64,000 bases of DNA from Reticulitermes speratus (lineage: Eukaryota > Arthropoda > Insecta > Blattodea > Rhinotermitidae). Below the pieces are notes generated by a model. It saw only the letters and a program-made list of their open reading frames with translations. It was not told where the DNA came from and did not search any database. Shown here piece by piece: positions 11,504-24,668 of the stretch. The number at the start of each line of letters is the position of its first letter. Position 1 is the first letter of the stretch. Both the position numbers and the translations under genes were made by a program. Location of the stretch: the NCBI GenBank assembly GCA_021186555.1, contig JAJKFL010000031.1:18506487-18570486 (forward strand), in the 5' to 3' direction.

Positions 11504-11760
11504 TAATTAGCAGTATTACAACCAACAAATGCACTTTTTGTATTTCTGTTACACTTTTACCCCACATATGTTTCGGCTGTGGTCCAGCCATCATCAGGGG
11601 TACACTAGTAGGTTCACTTCACTGGCACTGTACCCTGATGATGGCTGGACCACAGCCGAAACATATATAGGGTAAAAGTGTAACAGAAATACAAAAAGTG
11701 CATTTGTTGGTTATAATACTGCTCACTGAATCAAAATGCACGGTGAAAATAACGTGAAAA
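11504..11760. mobile_element. Hairpin insertion with two hammerhead-like cores and 12-bp target duplication
   Basis: A 257-bp insertion between two copies of tcttaattgctt (11492-11503 and 11761-11772). Arms at about 11512-11606 and 11631-11722 are near-perfect inverted copies, beginning with ccaacaaatgcactttttg. Each arm reads ctgatgatggctggaccaca, then gccgaaacatat. Stem II pairs GGCT with AGCC. A 3' tail (11733-11752, aaaatgcacggtgaaaataa) lies outside the hairpin and is shared with the elements at 37230 and 56643. It interrupts a unit of the tandem repeat described at 9131. It has no coding capacity. Confidence 0.85.
11631..11675 (+). ncRNA. Hammerhead-like motif, right arm of hairpin element
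   Basis: TACC, CTGATGA, T, GGCT-loop-AGCC, GAAAC, ATATATA, then GGGTA. Helix I would use TACC with GGTA and, after an internal loop, CAC with GTG. Helix III is very short. The opposite arm (minus strand, about 11565-11607) has the same core but a G after the expected cleavage-site U, which should block cleavage. Activity is untested. Confidence 0.5.
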
Positions 11761-11900
11761 TCTTAATTGCTTGTCACATTTAGCGGAGATTCAGTACACC
11801 AAATTTCACATAACTTGGACAAAAGTAAAAACAAGAAGCAAGAACCACTTTCACTGATGTATACAGTATTGTGTGGAGATTTCAAAACTAAACATTCTTT

Positions 11901-12836
11901 TGCAGGTTTGTTATAACTCTCTTCAGTTTTGAATACCAAGCAGCATGCATATTTCACAATGTTCTATTTGTGTAGCTTAAAATTATGTAATAGTATGTTC
12001 TCAGTTGTGATTGGAGAATTAATTCCGGCAACTTCATAACAAAATAGTGAGCGAATAAGAAAATTCGCACACACACGATTCTATATGGACTGAGCACCAT
12101 GCTGGAACACACAGTGTATGGGTGTAAGAGGGAGATGCAAAATAATTAACACTGCAAAATAATCTGAATCATATATATTATAAAACCATTTTTTCAATTC
12201 ATTTAATTTATAGTGCTGCAAAATTATTTTATGATAATGGTTTCCATTCATTCCATCCTATTTCAAAAAGCAGCAAGACAAACAGATAGACCCAAGAAGA
12301 AATAATAAAATAACAATGATTAGAGTTTCTATACACAAATTGTTTATATTGCTTCATTATTAGTTTTACTTTCAACTGCAGCAATGTTCAGCATCAGATG
12401 TTACATTGCATAGTTGTGTTAACACTGCATAGAAAAATCACAGTATCTTTACATTTAATTTTGAAACATGTCAGAAACAGAATTTCATATATGAAAAGCA
12501 AAGGATTTACATTTATATTTTAAATTAGCTGCTGCATTGTTACAGAAGCAATAACAATGTCTGCTGACACAAATAATCAAGTAACATCAATGTACATGTA
12601 GTTTCCTCCTAATGTACCAATGCATCAAATAAGTTATAGTGCTACAGAAGAAGGAGTTTTAGCGAGGCACATTTTGTTGAAGAAAGAAGCAAAGAATGTA
12701 AAAAACACATTTTACACCAAATGCAGGAATTATGGAGACTCTGACATCTACGTCAGTTCAAAAAATTGCACAGAAGATATATAGAACAAATTTACTTTTC
12801 TTTAAAACAAACAAAACAAACAAACAAACAAACAAA

Positions 12837-12876
<40 letters not shown>

Positions 12877-15800
12877 ACACTATTTCAGTCTTGTTTTTCC
12901 TCTCATAACCAAAGTTAGTTGTCAGTATGGCAGAAGTAACTCCAGATAAAGCATTCCTAATATCATTCACTGTGGGTTCAAAATATGTTTGCTGTCATAC
13001 ATTAACTTTCTGCCTACTAAATATAAATCAGAATTTGTCACAATGAAGTTTAGGAACAATATATATGCCTTTTGCACGTGGAAGTGTGCTGTTACCAGAC
13101 AGAATGGTAAAACACTTAAAATCCTTCCAATGTTGCAGAAATTTACCAAAATACCTACGGAATATTAACTTCTCTCCCAATCAGAATTTCAAAGTCTTAA
13201 GGTACTTTTTTCTCCCACATCAGGCAAGTACAGTAACACAGCCACTCCTGTCATCTGTGATCATTCACATGGACTCGAACAATAAATGGATGGTCAACTG
13301 TGGCATATATTTTATGACATGAAAAGGCAAAAAAAGAAAGAAAGAAAGAAAAAAAAAAGGTGCTTGCAGTATATGTGGGAAACAACATGAAAGTGAAGAT
13401 ATAAGTGTCAAATATACCATATGCAACATGGGGAGGGTTATGTGAATGATGAATTGGAAAATTGCAAAGATGGATTACAGAACAAGGTCTACAGCCTGTT
13501 AGAAGACAAATGTAATGTAACACATCAAGTGGTAATGCATGTATGAAACATTATCAAAATGACAGGAATTGAAAGCTTTTTAACTCACTGCACTATAAAA
13601 ATTATAAAACACAGGTGTAAGGCTTTGGTAACCTTTACTTAACATGTTGCAAAAAAGCAATTTAAATTCATTTACCACTTTTATAATACTGGACACACCC
13701 AAAACACAGTTTTATTTACCTTCAAATGTACTGCCATAACTAATCAACACATTCAAACTATGTAGATATGTAGACCGCCACATGTTTATAGACATTATAC
13801 ACACATATACTGAACACGAGCTTCTGTGTTTTCATTTACTTAGCACCCATAATCATAAATTTCTGGTTCATTCATAGGTAAAGGAATTACAGAAATGCAA
13901 TATAAAGTAGTAAAGTTAGGCCTATTTCTTCAATGAATAAGTCATAAATGCAGTCAGATAAAACAATTATCCTTGGTGTAAACCATATTTTCAACATGAT
14001 TGTCTCATACTGCTAGAGTTTCTTCCCATTTGTGCTTTAGATTGCCTTCCATATATAGGATGTACCTATTTTGTTTCTCTTCAGTGGAGCAACACTCTCT
14101 CTCCTGGAAATCATACAGCAGTTTTCTCATTTTCAAAAACAAACCACCTACTGATTCACATGGAAGTTATTTATAGTGGTCATTCCATATTCTTTTGAAG
14201 GAAATTCCAGACGGGTAGAATGAAAGTATATTAATCAATTACTGATGTACTGGGAGGGAAGGTAATTTGTCTGTCTATTTATATTCACAATTAATTCAAG
14301 TAGAGGCGTGACTTCATGTAATGGGTGAATTTAATTTTTGAATTATATCAACACCTCAAATGTCAGAATCTGTAAACTGAAATTAAATTTCAGAAAGAAA
14401 CAGCAATACGTGGAAACAACAACACAAAGGAGAGAGGAGCTCCAGTGTATATATAAGAATAAAACTGTAGTAATATAGTTCATACATTTTTTCCATGGGG
14501 GAAATTTATTGGAATATCTTTCAGTCCATCAGGTACATCCTCTAATTACTGCCTTCCATAATCATATATACAATGAAAGATCTAAAACCTGCAAAAACAT
14601 GAATTTCAGCCTTCTTGAATGATGATGCACAAAACAGGATGAAAACAACTTTTTAAAAATATTATAATACAGAACATTTTTCTGATTCTGCACATATATG
14701 GTACTTGGTGATGATCTGAAGAACTGGAAGTATTCTATCATACCTTCTCTTTTAAAATAAGGTCAACAAATGAAATAATCACTGCTAGAGAATGAAAAAA
14801 TTAAATACATATATAGAACAATAATTCCCTGACATGTCATATTACATGTATTAAATTTAATTGTACTAAGCACACATTTTCAAATCTTGCTCAGTGTATA
14901 TTAAGCAAGGCAACTGTTGTTACACATTAATTAGTACTGGTCTGGACACAAGATACGATTTGCATTATGCTGCATTTGCTCTTCTGCAATACTAATGCAA
15001 CAAAACCTACTGAAAGTGTTTTTACCTTCCTCATGTGTGTGAATGAATATTTTATATTTTATCATAATACCAAGTTTTCCTGCGCCAGTTTCTGTTTTAG
15101 ATTAAAAAGACCTAACACTGCCATTTAACTTAAGAATTGGTGGGGCAGGGTTACTGGATGTATCTGTTAACATTATCATGACATAATGTGTAATGGTTAA
15201 TCACTGATGAAACCTGTGAAGCTACATATTCTGATGCACAGTCCTTAGTGTACAAACACACGATACTCTGCATTCTAAAATATCATTAATTTCTTGGACT
15301 ATAGAATATTCTCTCAACTGATATTTCAAAATTGTTACTGGCAATTAACTGATGTTTAATTGTTATCAGCATATTTTTAGTTTCTTTACAATAATTGGTC
15401 TTGACAGCATTAAAATAAAGTACCATGGCCCCTCAAAAGGATCCAATAATGTAGTTGTTCTGAAACATACAGTAAATTATCTTCCTGTTATGCCAAATAC
15501 ATGCAGCACACAACCAAATTACCTACCATATCAAACTAATGTAGAATGTATGAAGAAATACAATTCCACACATGACTTGGGTTCTGCCAGTTGTATCTTC
15601 CAGAATTATGATATGTACTGCAACGTTTCAAGCAATACCTACTGACACTTGCACGGACCAATGCCAAATGTTTTTCATTTAAAAATCCTAAAAATTTCAA
15701 GAATGTCTTAAGTTGCCTACATTCTAGCTCATTAGATCGTGTGCAAATGTGTCTAATGATGTACTTTCTTAGGATCACAAAATTGTTGTATGTTAATATC

Positions 15801-17120
15801 TGAAACTATTACTGAATTCAGTTTTTCATTTCATCCAGAAACTTGAAAAATATAGTGTGAAAGATGAAAACCTCTATAATACAGACAACTGGATTCTCAA
15901 GTTACATAGAGTCATGCTTCTTGAAAATAATTATATTATTATTGCCATGCCCTTTGTACATGCTACAGTTTAAGAGATCTGTGTTAGATGTGTATACAAT
16001 CACTCACAAATATGAATTGATTAAACCACTTAAGAAGTGTTCTAGTGAATGGTTGACATGTAAAGGTTTTCACAGTGGCAAATCACAGACAAGAAATCAG
16101 GATATCTAGAAGTGAAATCACAACATGACAGTGTTCTCTCATTTTCACAACGACACACACATGAAACTAGTTTTTGTGACCCCTAGCTGAGCAGTGCATG
16201 TAACCACTTCTCTGGCCTGACATATTAAATGCTAAGCAACACTCTCACATATAAGCTACACAATGCATACAGTAAATTTCGAACAAAACAGTGCATCTTT
16301 TACATGCAGAAAAGTAACACTTTCTGATATGTTCCCAAAACAATTGCAAAAAGTGACTACTAGCTGTCTCATGTCTGCCACTCTGCCCACCTGCATGGAA
16401 CAACCATACTCCAAGTGGACACATTTTTGTGAAACTTTATAATGGGGATTTTTGCTGAATTCTGTTGACCAAGTTCAAGTCTGGTTAAACCTGAATAAGT
16501 AACAGACACTTTATGCACTGAAGCTGAAGAAACAGATGACAATGTAAATGTAACAACTGTGCATGACTGACTGTAAATACGTTCAGCACAGCAGAGAAGA
16601 TTGATACTAGTATGTGGAGAAGCCAGATCAACAGCATATGAACTGATTAAAAAATTTAGAGCAACAGGTTCCTTGTTAAAGAAGAAGCAAGAGCAATTGC
16701 TACATGTTCTTTCAGAACCATGTCCATGAAAATATTTAAGATGGTTATCCCAGGATATCAGCATATCAGAGTATTTGTACACATGGCCACAAAATTACTT
16801 CATTTGAAAACATACAAATATACAGTTATGCAAAAATTCCAATCTTTGTTGTAACAGTACTGTTTTGTAACTGGTACTGTGAAACACTGTGTAGTCCAAC
16901 CATTGCTAACTTATGTCACAGATGAGAGTGCTCAAACAGTCATGTAAATAATCAAGGTAACAGATTCTAATCAGCAGATAATCCACACAGAGGCCAAACT
17001 TCAAGAAATCAAGGTGGGCAGCATCAGCAATTTGTAAACAAGAAAACAGTTTTTAGCAATTCGTTCACCAGGTGTCAAGGATGTTGGAGGATTTACGATC
17101 ATTTCCAACACCTGCCCCAA
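11901..17120. other. Intergenic, no gene recognised; simple repeats only
   Basis: About 5 kb of AT-rich DNA. It contains a (CAAA)n then poly-A tract at 12810-12874 and short A/G-rich tracts near 13330-13360. An open frame of 137 codons at 16369-16782 (minus) is Cys/Ser-rich but resembles no family I know and has no splice or start context, so I do not call it a gene. Confidence 0.6.
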
Positions 17121-17139
17121 CATGTGACAAGTTGTACAA

Positions 17140-17370
17140 TACAGATCATTAACGTAGATTCTATGAAGAGGTTCACGTTTCAGCGGGACACTCTAGAACG
17201 TGCAATGCAGAAATTATTCAATCTCAAGAAGCAACACAAAATGGAAGTTAAAGACTATTATCAGGTTAAAATGTCAAACAGGTTTGCAGCTTTTGACAGC
17301 TTATATGATGAAGGAAATATCAATGGAGCTGGGAAAGTAAGTATTAGAGTATATCAAAATTTCAGCTAAA
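17140..17370 (+). pseudogene. Non-LTR retrotransposon relic
   Basis: An open stretch reads ...KLFNLKKQHKMEVKDYYQVK followed by MSNRFAAFDSLYDEGNINGA. The 'YQVKxSNRFAAxxxL...NGAxK' pattern resembles the linker between endonuclease and reverse transcriptase in a LINE-type element common in insects. Only about 75 codons remain, with no motif of either enzyme. The assignment is from memory of such elements and is tentative. Confidence 0.45.
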
Positions 17371-20300
17371 AATGTCTGGGTTACTATTGTAATCTACTCA
17401 TTTTCCACCAACCAACAACTCCTATTTGGAATACATGGTAACATGTTTCAGCACAACTTGTATACTATCATGTGACCACTACATAAAATGAAGACAAGTA
17501 TATCTCACTATATGCATATGTATAGGGATTTAACAGAGTGGGCTCATCTATATGTGACATGACAGACAGTGGGTGTATAATAACCTATTTTTAAAATTAT
17601 AATATTAAAAATCTTCTAGACTTAAAATAATTTACACTTAAAATTAAAACAGAGTCCTGTATGCAATGGTGTTTTTGTTGTTTGTTCAGTGACTGGACTT
17701 CAAACCCATTTTAGACTATCCTGTGCTGGTCACAGTTTTTAGACTGGGTATGTTGTGTGTATGTCTGAGTAGGAGGGTCGTAGAGTCTACACACCATATA
17801 TCCAATCTGAAAAGCTAGTCTCAGATTATTATGACATACAATCATTAAACAGAATGCAATTTTATGGAAGACTGTATTTTAACTGTAACTGCAAACAATT
17901 TTAAATAAAAAAGAGTGTGACAATCTAAATACACGAACTATATGTCATGTCACATTCAGATGGGCCCCAAGCCCCTTAAAACATCATACATATAGGTGTA
18001 ATAAGACACAACTTGGGCCAAAATATGTAACAAATCAAGCTCAATAAAACACCTGTTCTTTTTGATGAAAAATTAACAGGTTACTATAGTGACAAAGAAT
18101 GCAGTGGTATGCTACAGCTGCAAGTAGTCTATTTTCTACAACCATGATGTGGACAGCTACACATATAATTTACATACAGATTCACAAGAAATTTTCAAGA
18201 TGAACAGGCCAAGTGATTCCAACACAGATCATATCAAGTAGAAGTTCGAGAAAAATTAAAACTGACAGATTTAATTGTCCTACAATTTGCAGATTTACAC
18301 CACAGAAAGGCACTACATAGTTCATTCTGAAGTGAGCTTTCAAGTCTGTTGGGATATAATGCCATGTAGATTTGTACACAAGTACGTAAGTACATTTTAC
18401 ACAACTGAAAGCTTTTTACTAAAATTCCTTTCTCAGAATTTCATCCAATGCTAAAAATTTATCTTCAGAGTAGATTACTGACTTCAAGAGTATTATTACC
18501 AAGCATACAAATTCATGTAATAATTATATTGGGCACTTTCCAGAAAAAGGGTAATCATGTTGAAGGCAAAGTGAAATTTCATAAATGACTCTTCTTATGC
18601 AGTCACATGGAGGGGGGGGGGGGGGGGGGGAAGAAAAAAAAACAATGCTATTGCTTCAAACTGAAATCAAGCAATGAAACGGAAAATTTTAGTTACTATG
18701 GAATGATGTTAATCAGCAGTCTCTGTCTGTATTCTTGTGTTCTTTATGCTTTACAGGTTAAGCTGTTTCATCCTTAGTTCCATGTCCTGTTAGTGTTTGG
18801 TGACTGTCAGCTCCACTCATAATTGACATCTCATTTTTCTGTTCTCTACAGTAATGTAGTCAGTGCTCATAGTTTCTTGACTGAACTTTCTGAATGTGGT
18901 TTATCTCTAACTGTATTAATTATGAAATTTTTTTAAAGCTTGTGCTGCTGAACTTCCTGGACATTTAATTGAAATTTATATGGTTATTTAACTCACTGTG
19001 TAGCATTAGCCATTGTTTTGCCATTAACTGCTGAGTTGGCACATTTCTTTGTAAGTGCCATGCATGCATATTTTGACATCGTTTCACAGACTGTGAATGA
19101 CATATTATCACATTGCAGTTAGAACGTTTTAAGCTAAATACTGCAGCGTGTAGTTGAGGTAGCATCAATGGAAATTTCCACCAGGTCATCTCACACAGGC
19201 AGGTTAGCATGTGACCATCATATGTTCATTGAAAACAGACTGAGTAAACCTTTTTTGGAATACTAAAATTTACATCACATAATTTTACCTTTGGAAATGC
19301 TGTACAGAGTTGTGTCAGGTTCAAAAGTGGATTCATTATATCAGAACTAGTACGTCAGTTTGTCCTCTTAATTTTAGTTAATTCTTTATTTGTGGTTATT
19401 ATCTGAAATAATCTTCCCTATGCAGACTTAGCAAATGATTACAGTTAACAGTGCTTAACAAAGATTTATATTTGGCACTGCCAATGGTAATTCATGAATA
19501 AGTTCTTTCCTTGAGTAAGCTATCATTCATTTTTGAAACCTGAGTGACAGTCACAAAGATGTTCACGCAAAAGGCCTGAATTTGGAATGGCCTACAAATA
19601 GTGCAAGATGACAAGAGTGAAACTGGATTTAATGATGTTATGGTGTATACTTATGGGGGTAGCAGGGGAGTACTGACTTTGCAGGTATACTGTGCAAGGA
19701 AAGTCACATTATATCATGCTATTATAACTAGGAGTCGTATACAGATTGGAGTGAGCACACTATATGGAGAAAGGTTATCCCAGGGGAAGGATCTTGGAAT
19801 GGGAAACTATATCACATTTCTTACAACACTAACTGTTCCAACAGACTGGTTTTAATTCCTTAATAATAATAATAATAATAAAAATAAAATAAAAACTTCA
19901 TTACTTCCCTGTTCAGTGCTTGTACTCAGTTACTCTATCTATGGCAGGTGGTAGCAGACTATCATGTAGAAAGCTAGCTCAGTTCACAATAGTGTGCACC
20001 AAAGCATTTCTGGAAGACTGAAAGGTGTCCATGGCTTTCCTCAATGAATACATCCTGGTAGAAACAGGTAGGAGAGGAAAACCTTAATTTCTTGCCACTG
20101 TTGATTGATCTCAGGCATGACAAGTCATACATAATAAGAGAGTATGGCCACCCACTTCATTAATATGTCCCATCCATTATATGAGGTAGCTGAGGTTCAC
20201 ACAGCTAGCCTAGTCTGTGCATCTGCTAATATTGTGTGGTTGAGGTTATCACACCTAAGCCAGTTCATACATCTGATAGCAGTGGTGGTTGCCAGCCACA

Positions 20301-22590
20301 ACAGATTGATTGTCGTGATCATTAAATCTCAGCTGTAATACTTTTCACAACGTCCAGCAAATGCAGGTCATTATATTTAGTGGCAGTGGTTTTGCTCAGG
20401 CACACTGACAAACAAAACAGTTAGCCATTATAATAATTTCAGTCCATTAGTTTTGTGCTCTCTCCTCACTTTCTAGACTCTCCTTTTTTACATTGTACCA
20501 CAGTGATCTATCTCCTGGTGAAATATCTTCTGTATTTTCAACACAAAAACAATTCTACCATTTTATAGCAACTAAATTTCCAGTTTTACTGCAAGTCCAC
20601 TGCTATGATATGGGATGTCACTATACCTGTTATGAGGTTTTTAACACTATGTAGATCTTCTTATAATATGCCAAAGAAAATGTTTATAAATATTAATATT
20701 GTAAATTATTGCCAATGCTCACTGTGTACTGAGAATTATATTTGCCAGTGTGAATGAATGTCTGAACTGAACCAGTACAACATTTGAGTTGAGTTTCAGC
20801 AATCAAAGGCCACCTGTCATATTCTACACAGCAATCAACTTTCCACTCGAAATAATTATGCTTTAGCAAGAACAGTTTGTAATGGAACTCTAGCTAAGAT
20901 AATATTCAGATTTTTACTAACCACAGCTACTGTACTTGGCGAGTTCAAGTGGTATAATGCAATGCTCAGTCATCTCAGTACATTAGTATAGCATATGCTT
21001 GTTTACATTCTGCTCAGTGGGAGTCTCAAAAATAATGCAAAACAGTAGAAATGTTGTACAATGCTAAAGAAGCGAAGACTTTTATGGTGGAGGCAAAATG
21101 TGAACTGGTTACTGTTTATATTTTCATAGTGCATTACCACAAGATTGCTTGATTGCTCAGTTAAACTCAGTAGTGGTAACAAACACAGCTTTGTTCTATG
21201 CAAAGGCATACTATGATATGTTTACCTGCACTGCCCCACAATCATGGCACAATAAAATTGTCCACTGCATTCTCTCCAACATATGTAACATCCTTGGCGA
21301 GATGAGGAATATGTTATAAAAACTGGCATAAAGAAAGGAAAATATACACTGCCAATAACACCAAATTCCTTCAATTATCTTTCCAAAGAACATCCAACTC
21401 CTGAGTGTTTTGTTACAGGAACATATACAAAATGTGAAAATGACATGTGAGTGGCACCACTCAGACACACCAAGCTCACCAAAGCCATGGTCACTTAATG
21501 CAAAATGTGTGGATCCAAACTGTACACTATAAAAAAATTCTTCTTGTAAGTAATCTCGATTCCTTTCTCATTTATTCCACATTAGCAAACCGAACAACGT
21601 ATTTTTATTTTCAACAATATAATTCAGCTTTTAGGACATCAAGAACTTCATTCTTGGTCTTATATTTGTCTTGTTTAACACACAATAAGAACCTGGTGCA
21701 ACCGTATTTTAAGTGACCTTCATCTTGGTGCATCTTGAAACAGTTTGTAACACACTTCTACAAATAAATTAATATTGCTTAATGAGCTTTCCTTCATGGC
21801 ATTCATTACATCATGACATATTTCACAGAAGTATTTCATATAATTATTACTATATTATTTTGTTTGTACTTGAAATATTCCTTCATTCGTATTATGCTAT
21901 AATTCAGGATTGGAATCTATTATGATTGCCCAGGAATGCTGCCTAGTTTTACATTTTATGCAGTGCCATTGCATCATCACATCCTGTTTAATAATCTGAG
22001 CTGCATTTCTTATGTAAACACTGTAAATGGATAATACTTGTACCTTCAAAAGAAGCAAAAGATTTTTTGCATGTAAAGCCATGAAGAGTAAACAGCCTTT
22101 GATGAGACAATGCAAAGTACTACAAGAGAAGGGGTTGAAAAAACTAAGTTCAACCACATATAACACAGTTAGGGCTAGACAAGTGCACTCTTGTAGTCTG
22201 CAGTCACAGTTCAGGTATCTCCATTAACACATTAAACTTGATAATAGGATGATTCGGCACCAGTTGCCCACAGTGAAAAATATGAAGACAGATCTTCTGG
22301 GACATGGCACCATGTAGTTTGGCAGACAGATGACAGAGACAAAGTCAACTTCTAAGGTCATATAGCACTGGTGATGTCAGAGGAATGAAATATGAGTTCG
22401 GGAGCACGGGCAAAATGGCACCAACAGGGGAAAATCAAGTACTTGGAGAAAAACCTGTCTCAACGCCACTTTGTCCACCTCAAATCCCACATGGACTGGC
22501 CTGGGATCAATTCAGGCCTCTGCAATGACAGGCCGACAAATAACCACTCACCAATATTCTGCAGGAATGTGCTGTATCTATCTTTAGGAT
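17371..22590. other. Intergenic, nothing recognised apart from simple repeats
   Basis: A poly-G run lies at about 18612-18630 and an (ATA)n run at 19861-19881. Frames of 60-90 codons are scattered without coding signature. A decayed piece of the dispersed repeat (tcttctgggacatggcacca) lies near 22291-22340. Confidence 0.6.
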
Positions 22591-22595
22591 AGAAG

Positions 22596-22690
22596 AGATA
22601 TCCTGATGATGGAGGCAACAGGTTTTTTTTTTTGGAAACGCTGATACCTATGTACTTGTACAAGGTGTCACATCCCAAATGACCACAATC
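22596..22690 (+). repeat. Dispersed repeat copy with hammerhead-like core
   Basis: CTGATGA at 22603-22609, then a degraded stem II containing a T run, then GAAAC at 22635-22639. TATC before the core can pair with GATA after it. The downstream segment ends gtgtcacatcccaaatgacc, the reverse of the 'ggtcttctgggatgtgac' block typical of the family. So the core and the block belong to one repeat. Confidence 0.5.
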
Positions 22691-23334
22691 TTCAAGTATT
22701 CAAAGGATTAAATTAAAGATAATGTATGACTGCAGACTTTATTCTGAGTTATTATGACATTAACTTGCACTCTAATTTATGGTACAAGAAATGGCATAGT
22801 GAGACACAATTTAAAAAGGAGTAATTACTACCTTCATCGGGACATCACCAATTATCTATATTTATGCCCATAAATTAAACCATTTTATAATTCAGCAAAG
22901 GTGTCACACCAAGTGTGAAAAATGAAGTGCTTTGTGGATGGAAGAACAGATTCATGCCCCAAGAATCTATTTATATTTCAAACCTACATCTTTCTACATA
23001 TACCCCTATGAGCATAAAAGTAAATGAAAACAAACTGCATACAAAAGTACTAATATTTATCAGTTACGCAGATTGTACATGCACGGTAATGTTTAACGTT
23101 CACAATACATAATGAACGTTCGAAATAAACAGCACCTTGCATCAGTTAACAAATGTGCCTCGAATTAAAAAAAAAGACGAGTAAAAGTACTTTGCAGGCA
23201 AAAGGATATGCAACCACAATAATGCATGTTCGTTAGTAGTGTTGCCACACTGGAAGGTCAGGAACCAACAACCAATTGAGAGAGAGTGAGGGAGAGAGAC
23301 AGAGACAGACAGCAGAAGCCACTTTCAAACTATA

Positions 23335-24666
23335 CGAGGGCTGTCCAAAAAGTATCCGACTATATTTTTTCCCGCGGTAAGTAATGGCGAAAGGGTGGGG
23401 AAACTGAGCGTAGTGGTAGAAGGGACTTTCATGCGGATGCGTGATTTTTTGCTGCCTCGCAACACCGCCGGATGCGTCTGTCGCTGCCAGATAGCGAAGT
23501 GGTGTAACACATGTTCGTCGCATTCTCGTTTCGCTCAAGATGACAGAATGTTTGGAGCAGCGATACTGCATCAAGTTTTGTCAGAAACTTGGGGATACCC
23601 AAGCGGAAACAATCCGCAAAATTCAGCAGGCTTTAGGTGATGATGCAATGGGGGTCACTCAAATTAAAGAGTGGTTCAACCGCTTTAAAGATGGCCGCAT
23701 GTCGGCGGACAGTGACCAGCGTTCCGGGAGACCGTCAACGAGCCGAAATGCTGATGTCATTGACAAAGTGCGGACATTGATCATGGAGGACCATCGTTTG
23801 ACCGTCCGGGAAATTGCTGATGAGGTTGGGATCAGCAGAGGTTCCGCAAACACGATTTTAACTGAGGATGTGGGCATGCGAAGAGTGGCGGCAAAATTTG
23901 TGCCCAAGCTGCTTTCGCCGGAGCAGCAACAACTCCGCCTTGAGGTCGCGCAGGACATGCTGGAAGGCGCCAACAGGGATCCTGAGTTCCTGAAGACTGT
24001 GATCACTGGTGACGAGTCGTGGGTGTACGGATATGACCCGGAAACCAAGGTCCAGTCGTCACAATGGAAGCATCCAACATCCCCGAGGCCCAGAACAGCA
24101 CGACACGTTCGGAGCAATGTGAAGGTGATACTGACTGTTTTCTTCGATTACCGGGGTGTTGTGCATCATGAGTACGCACCACTAGGCCAAACTGTTAATA
24201 AGGAGTACTACCAAGAAGTCCTCCGTCATCTTCGTGATGCAGTTCGGCGCAAGAGACCGGAGCTGTGGGTCGCACGCAACTGGCAGCTGCATCATGACAA
24301 TGCCCCAGCTCATTCATCACACCTGATCCAGGGTTTCCTGGCTAAGCACGGCATTCCGCAGGTTCGCCAGGCTCCCTACTCTCCTGACATGGCTCCTTGT
24401 GATTTCTGGCTGTTCCCGAGATTGAAGACACCGCTAAAAGGCTCCCGTTTTGACAGCCGCAAGGACATCATACAGAACGCGACGGCGCAGCTGCACACCA
24501 TTCCAAAACAAGCCTTCCAGAATTGCTTCCAGCGATGGAAGGACCGCTGGGCTAAGTGTGTGGAGTCACAAGGGGCCTACTTTGAAGGGGATTAGGTATT
24601 GTAACCACCCAGATACAGAACTTCTTTTTCCCGGCCCAAGGTCGGATACTTTTTGGACAGACCTCG
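23335..24666 (+). mobile_element. Intact mariner transposon
   Basis: A 1,332-bp element between TA dinucleotides (23333-23334 and 24667-24668). The terminal inverted repeats are 26 bp with one mismatch: both ends begin CGAGG and continue with CTGTCCAAAAAGTATCCGAC. It encodes an uninterrupted transposase. Its base composition is clearly more GC-rich than the AT-rich flanks, consistent with a recent arrival. It lies between the two host genes and disrupts neither. Confidence 0.95.
23540..24595 (+). CDS. Mariner transposase, full length
   Basis: 351 aa, typical of mariner transposases (about 345-355). The N-terminal part has two helix-turn-helix regions: roughly residues 1-60, with KFCQKLGDTQAETIRKIQQA and EWFNRFKDGR, and 75-115, with RLTVREIADEVGISRGSANT. 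The linker is VPKLLSPEQQQ. Catalytic residues are D158 (TGDESW), D253 (HHDNAPAH) and D288 (PCDFWLFP). There are 34 residues between the second and third D, the DD34D signature that separates mariner from Tc1 (DD34E). No stop or frameshift is present, so the protein could be active. The enzyme would bind the 26-bp terminal repeats and move the element by cut-and-paste into TA. The start is the first ATG in frame, about 205 bp from the left end. Confidence 0.95.
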   Translation: MTECLEQRYCIKFCQKLGDTQAETIRKIQQALGDDAMGVTQIKEWFNRFKDGRMSADSDQRSGRPSTSRNADVIDKVRTLIMEDHRLTVREIADEVGISRGSANTILTEDVGMRRVAAKFVPKLLSPEQQQLRLEVAQDMLEGANRDPEFLKTVITGDESWVYGYDPETKVQSSQWKHPTSPRPRTARHVRSNVKVILTVFFDYRGVVHHEYAPLGQTVNKEYYQEVLRHLRDAVRRKRPELWVARNWQLHHDNAPAHSSHLIQGFLAKHGIPQVRQAPYSPDMAPCDFWLFPRLKTPLKGSRFDSRKDIIQNATAQLHTIPKQAFQNCFQRWKDRWAKCVESQGAYFEGD

Positions 24667-24668
24667 TA

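Noticed and set aside
16369-16782. 137-codon open frame on the minus strand
   Set aside because: No recognisable family, no splice or promoter context, and irregular composition for a protein; chance in AT-rich DNA is more likely.
23659-24117. 152-codon minus-strand open frame
   Set aside because: Antisense shadow of the mariner transposase.
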